Of a DNA stretch of 64,000 nucleotides, positions 60,785 through 64,000 are shown in pieces; the stretch's first letter is position 1, and each line of letters starts with the position of its first letter. A program made the position numbers and the translations under genes. The notes beneath the pieces are model-generated. The model was given only the letters and a program-made list of their open reading frames with translations, was not told where the DNA came from and ran no database searches. The stretch is from Pseudoxanthomonas sp. Root630 (GTDB taxonomy: Bacteria > Pseudomonadota > Gammaproteobacteria > Xanthomonadales > Xanthomonadaceae): assembly GCF_001427585.1 (NCBI RefSeq), contig NZ_LMGY01000017.1, forward strand, positions 1-64,000, in the 5' to 3' direction.

Positions 60785-61057
60785 GCGGGGATCTCCTGTA
60801 GTGTTCTTATCGCCTCCGATGACGCGACGCGGAGCACGTGCGGCATCGAAGGCGTGGGCACCGTAACCAGCCGCGCATGAACGTCGTCCGCCCTCCGACG
60901 TGAACCGAATGCAACATCGGCGATATGCAGCGCAGGTTCATCGGTTTTTCACCGTGTCTCGACATGGCGGCACATCCGCGAGGTGTCTGCGCGTATGCGG
61001 ATACCGCATGACGCGGCGACACGGCTGCGCTAATGTCGCGCCGAAGAGGAGGCGCGC

Positions 61058-61507
61058 ATGGTCAGCAGCAAGGCGAAGACGGTGGAGCAATACCTCGCGG
61101 AACTGCCCGAGGATCACCGCACGGTGATCGCATCGGTCCGCGACCTGGTCAATCGGCACATCCCCGATGGCTACGTCGAGGCGATGAACTGGGGCATGAT
61201 CGCGTGGGAGGTGCCGTTGTCGCGCTATCCGACCACCTACAACAAGCAGCCGCTGCCGTATGTCGCGCTCGCGGCGCAGAAGCAGTACTACGCGCTTTAC
61301 CTGACCGTGTGCTACGCGAACTCCGCGCAGGACGTGGTGCTGCGCAACGCCTATGCGGACGCCGGCATGAAGCTGGACATGGGCAAGAGCTGCCTGCGCT
61401 TCAAGAAGCCGGCCGATCTGCTGCCCGGGGTGATCGGCGGCGTGATCGCCTCGACGCCGGTGGACACGCTTATTGCACAATACGAAGCCAGCCGCGCACG
61501 GACGTGA
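61058..61507 (+). CDS. DUF1801 domain-containing protein
   Basis: 149 aa. AKTVEQYLAELPEDHRTVIA, IPDGYVEAMNWGMIAWEVPL, ALYLTVCYANSAQ and LDMGKSCLRFKKPADL follow the DUF1801/YdhG pattern (frataxin-like fold). GAGGAGG precedes the ATG. Its stop overlaps an in-frame GTG of the LacI gene (GTGA), so the two may be coupled. Confidence 0.88.
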   Translation: MVSSKAKTVEQYLAELPEDHRTVIASVRDLVNRHIPDGYVEAMNWGMIAWEVPLSRYPTTYNKQPLPYVALAAQKQYYALYLTVCYANSAQDVVLRNAYADAGMKLDMGKSCLRFKKPADLLPGVIGGVIASTPVDTLIAQYEASRART

Positions 61508-61512
61508 CCCGC

Positions 61513-62547
61513 ATGCCCCCTGCAAAACGCAAGCGCCGCACCGGCACCGCCACGACGGCGCTGCCGTCGCCTGGCGACCACCTGACGATGGCGGACCTGG
61601 CGAAGGTGGCCGGGGTATCGGCGATCACCGTGTCGCGGGCGTTGCGCGACAGCCCGCTGGTGAACGCCGAGACGCGGGCCCGCGTGCGCGAGGTGGCGCA
61701 GCAGTACGGCTATGCGTTCAACGTCAGCGCACGCAACCTCAAGCTCCGCCGCAGCATGACGGTGGCGGTGGTGGTGGAAATGAAGCCCACCGTCGAACGG
61801 CAGATGTCCGGGCCGTACCCGCTCGACTTGCTGGGCGGCATCACCCAGGAACTGACCTCCAGCGGCTACAGCGTGCTGCTGACCTCGCTGCAGGGGGGCT
61901 CGCTGCCGAACGTGCAGGCCGCCGACGGCGTGATCCTGCTCGGCCAGGGCGCGCATGAGGATGCGATGCACGAGGTGCAGCGCTGGGGCCGGCCGATGGT
62001 GGTGTGGGGCGCGGTCAGCCGGCACGAATCGCAGGTGGTGGTCGGCAGCGACAATCGCCGCGGCGGTGCTTTGGCCGCCGAGCGCTTCATCGCGCTGGGC
62101 CGCAGCCGTCCCGCCTTCCTCGGCGATCCTGCCCACGGCGAGTTCGCCGAGCGCCTGGAAGGCTTCGGTGCCGCGCTGGCGCGGCATGGCATCACGCCGA
62201 TCGCGCCGACCGTCACCAGCTTCACCGTTGGGGCGGGCGCGGATGCGGTGCATGCGCTGCTGCAGGCGCACCCGCAGGTGGACGCCCTGTTCGCTGCCAG
62301 CGATCTGTTGGCCATCGGGGCGATCCGCGCGCTGATCGAGCGTGGCCGGCGGGTGCCCGAGGACGTCTCGGTGATCGGCTACGACGACTCCCCGCTGGGC
62401 GCGACCTACGTGCCGCCACTGACCTCGGTGCACCAGAACTTCATCGATGCCGGTGTGCTGCTGGCCCGCAAGGTGCGTGCCCTGATCGAAGGCGACCAGG
62501 CGGGTTCCGAGACCCTGCCGACCCATCTGGTCGTCCGCACGACCTGA
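61513..62547 (+). CDS. LacI-family transcriptional regulator
   Basis: 344 aa. LacI helix-turn-helix MADLAKVAGVSAITVSRALR with hinge helix in SARNLKLRR, then a periplasmic-binding-type sugar-sensing domain (RSMTVAVVVEMKPTVERQM ... VDALFAASDLLAIGAIRALI, VSVIGYDDSPLG, TSVHQNFIDAGVLLARK). GTG at 61504 is an alternative start. 240 nt upstream of a GH65 gene whose promoter region holds a tandem repeat; it probably senses a maltose-type sugar, an inference from the neighbour. Confidence 0.92.
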   Translation: MPPAKRKRRTGTATTALPSPGDHLTMADLAKVAGVSAITVSRALRDSPLVNAETRARVREVAQQYGYAFNVSARNLKLRRSMTVAVVVEMKPTVERQMSGPYPLDLLGGITQELTSSGYSVLLTSLQGGSLPNVQAADGVILLGQGAHEDAMHEVQRWGRPMVVWGAVSRHESQVVVGSDNRRGGALAAERFIALGRSRPAFLGDPAHGEFAERLEGFGAALARHGITPIAPTVTSFTVGAGADAVHALLQAHPQVDALFAASDLLAIGAIRALIERGRRVPEDVSVIGYDDSPLGATYVPPLTSVHQNFIDAGVLLARKVRALIEGDQAGSETLPTHLVVRTT

Positions 62548-62697
62548 GCGCAGCGCGCTGCTGCATCGCAGCGTCCACCCGGTGGACATCCGGTCGTGCT
62601 CACCTGCGCCGGAATCCGGCTAATTCATTGAATTGAAAGGCCTTGATCCACGCCGAAGCCGTGGCGGCCGAGGTGCTTCGGCGCATGCGAGGCTTCT

Positions 62698-62725
62698 TTG
62701 ACATCGATAACTTGACATCGATAAC
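62698..62725 (+). promoter_or_regulatory. Tandem 14-bp repeat with promoter elements upstream of the GH65 gene
   Basis: TTGACATCGATAAC occurs twice in direct tandem (62698-62711 and 62712-62725). Each begins with a perfect -35 hexamer TTGACA; GATAAC 16 nt after the first could be the -10. The ATCGAT core is a dyad and may be the binding site of the LacI regulator encoded just upstream. Confidence 0.6.
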
Positions 62726-62787
62726 AACGACTTCTAGCGTGCCCCCGCCCGTGGTCCCGCCACGGCCGGTAACAGGTGAGCACGAGG

Positions 62788-64000
62788 ATGTCGGTGGAAC
62801 AGAAGCAGGCGCACACATCGGGTGGGGACACGGCACCGGGCGAAGGCCGGTCCGACCCCTGGCGACTCACCCAGCGGGCGTTCGACGCCGAGCGCGCGGC
62901 GCGCGATGAAACCCTGTTCGCCCTCGCCAACGGCACGCTGGGCGTACGCGGTGCGCTGGAGGAAGACGACAGCCCCAGCGACGGCACGTTCCTGTCGAGC
63001 GTGTTCGAACAGAACCCCATCCACTACCACGAGCGCTTCCCCGGCTTCACCCGCAGCACCGACACGCGGGTGCCGGTGGCCGAGGGCAAGCACCTCCGGC
63101 TGCAGCTCGGCGACACGCCGCTGCGCCTGCAGGAGGCCGAGTGGCTGGACTTCGAGCGCACGCTGGATCTCGCCGCCGGTGCGCTGGACCGCCGCCTGCG
63201 CCTGAAGACCGCGCAAGGCCATACCCTCGAGATCCGCGCGCGTCGCGTGGTGCCGCTGGCCGAGCGCGCGCTGCTCGCCATCCGGTTCGAAGTCGCGTCC
63301 GTCGATTACGCGGGCCCATTGACGCTGTGCTCGTCGATCGAGACCGGACGCCAGGCCGTGGAGCAGGGCGATGACCCGCGCATCGGCGTGCATGGCGGCA
63401 AGGGCCTGCAGGTCGCCGACGAGCACGCCGATGCCGAGGGCGCGCAACTTACCCAGCGGACCCATCACAGCGGCGTCGCCCTGGTGTGCGCGCAACGGCA
63501 CCGGCTGTCGCCGGGCCTGGTGTTCGCCGGCGCGCAGGCGAACGAAGGACGGGTGGAGCAGCGCTTCGATGCCGTGCTGTCGCCGGGCGCGTCCGTGGTG
63601 GTCGAAAAGTACGTGGCCTACGACGATGGCAATGGCGACGCGCGGGACGGCGTGGAGGCCGTGCTGGCGCGCGCGCAGCGCGAGGGTTTCGACGGCATCG
63701 CCACCACGCAGGCCGACGCGATGCGCGCGTTCTGGCAGCGCGCCGGCCTGTCGGTGGACGGCGACCCGGCGGCGGAGCTGGCGCTGCGCTTCAACCTGTT
63801 CCACCTGCTGCAATCGGCCGGTCGCGACGGTATCAACGGCACGGCGGCCAAGGGCATCACGGGCGAGGGCTACGAAGGCCACTGCTTCTGGGATACCGAA
63901 GCCTTCGTGCTGCCGGTGATGGCGTTCACCGCGCCGGACGTGGCGCGCGCGATGCTGATGTACCGCTTCCGCACGCTGGACGGCGCACGCGACACTGCGC
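62788..64000 (+). CDS. Glycoside hydrolase family 65 protein (disaccharide phosphorylase/hydrolase), partial
   Basis: 404 codons in the window; continues past the right edge. N-terminal GH65 super-sandwich domain: DPWRLTQRAFDAERAARDET, FALANGTLGVRGALEED, FERTLDLAAGALDRRLRLKT; the catalytic barrel begins with the family block ITGEGYEGHCFWDTEAFVLP. The catalytic Glu lies beyond the window. GH65 enzymes phosphorolyse or hydrolyse maltose, trehalose, kojibiose or similar; specificity cannot be told here. ATG at 62788 with GAGG just upstream. Controlled probably by the LacI protein upstream. Confidence 0.9.
   Translation, partial: MSVEQKQAHTSGGDTAPGEGRSDPWRLTQRAFDAERAARDETLFALANGTLGVRGALEEDDSPSDGTFLSSVFEQNPIHYHERFPGFTRSTDTRVPVAEGKHLRLQLGDTPLRLQEAEWLDFERTLDLAAGALDRRLRLKTAQGHTLEIRARRVVPLAERALLAIRFEVASVDYAGPLTLCSSIETGRQAVEQGDDPRIGVHGGKGLQVADEHADAEGAQLTQRTHHSGVALVCAQRHRLSPGLVFAGAQANEGRVEQRFDAVLSPGASVVVEKYVAYDDGNGDARDGVEAVLARAQREGFDGIATTQADAMRAFWQRAGLSVDGDPAAELALRFNLFHLLQSAGRDGINGTAAKGITGEGYEGHCFWDTEAFVLPVMAFTAPDVARAMLMYRFRTLDGARDTA

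Noticed and set aside
1-64000. CRISPR arrays, rRNA operons, prophage structural genes or replication origin
   Set aside because: No regularly spaced direct repeats, rRNA sequence, phage structural proteins or dnaA-box clusters were noticed on reading either strand.

Overview
The window is a high-GC (roughly two-thirds G+C) gammaproteobacterial chromosome segment. Gene content and order (rho with a long polar N-terminal extension next to trxA and rhlB; YajQ beside a DUF1415 protein; STN-domain TonB receptors; many XAC-type small domain proteins; a GTGGGAGCGAC-type REP family with its RAYT transposase) point to the Xanthomonadaceae, probably a Pseudoxanthomonas-like organism. This placement is inference; no rRNA or marker search could be run.

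Layout. 1-370: edge of a decayed mobile region (IS3-type transposase tail next to an integrase cut after about 80 residues). 447-7953: housekeeping block rho, trxA, rhlB, ftsE-ftsX, a double-receiver response regulator and ung, closed by a REP pair. 8053-10005: a DUF2059 protein, arfB, a lysophospholipid acyltransferase and a palindromic repeat element. 10127-14919: a Fec-like surface-signalling triad (STN TonB receptor, FecR anti-sigma, ECF sigma). 15038-18541: a cyanophycinase/isoaspartyl-peptidase fusion followed by two paralogous periplasmic proteins built from TonB-C-like domains. 18859-26124: secreted or envelope proteins (DUF11 protein, NHL-propeller/M23 fusion, S9 peptidase) and small YCII/VOC enzymes. 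26132-28303: small conserved proteins. 28314-30350: a lower-GC insertion that abuts a truncated di-haem cytochrome c peroxidase and carries two overlapping exported-protein genes. 30451-32286: motA-motB.

32393-37264: a BlaI/M56 pair behind a double operator, a three-gene overlapping HipA-like/DUF3037/DUF4031 operon and a CorA/ZntB transporter. 37342-46663: msrB, envelope proteins, an AraC regulator divergent from an SDR and an aldo/keto reductase, an amidohydrolase, a FrnE-like DsbA, and TesA divergent from a YbbA/YbbP-like ABC exporter (through 49161). 49247-52944: an RNA-repair island, rtcB - unknown - slipin, preceded on the same strand by two degenerate tRNA-like elements and a tRNA-Tyr-like anticodon hairpin. 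53284-56734: a small transcription unit, an RsmC-like methyltransferase, RsuA-like pseudouridine synthase, HAD phosphatase and a complete REP-RAYT unit. 56767-64000: DUF1415-YajQ, membrane proteins, OmpW, DUF1801, and a LacI regulator upstream of a GH65 glycoside phosphorylase that runs off the window.

The most unusual parts are the tRNA-mimic/slipin/RtcB island, the cyanophycin-degrading fusion linked to a TonB/FecR/sigma triad, the low-GC insertion, and the NHL-M23 fusion.
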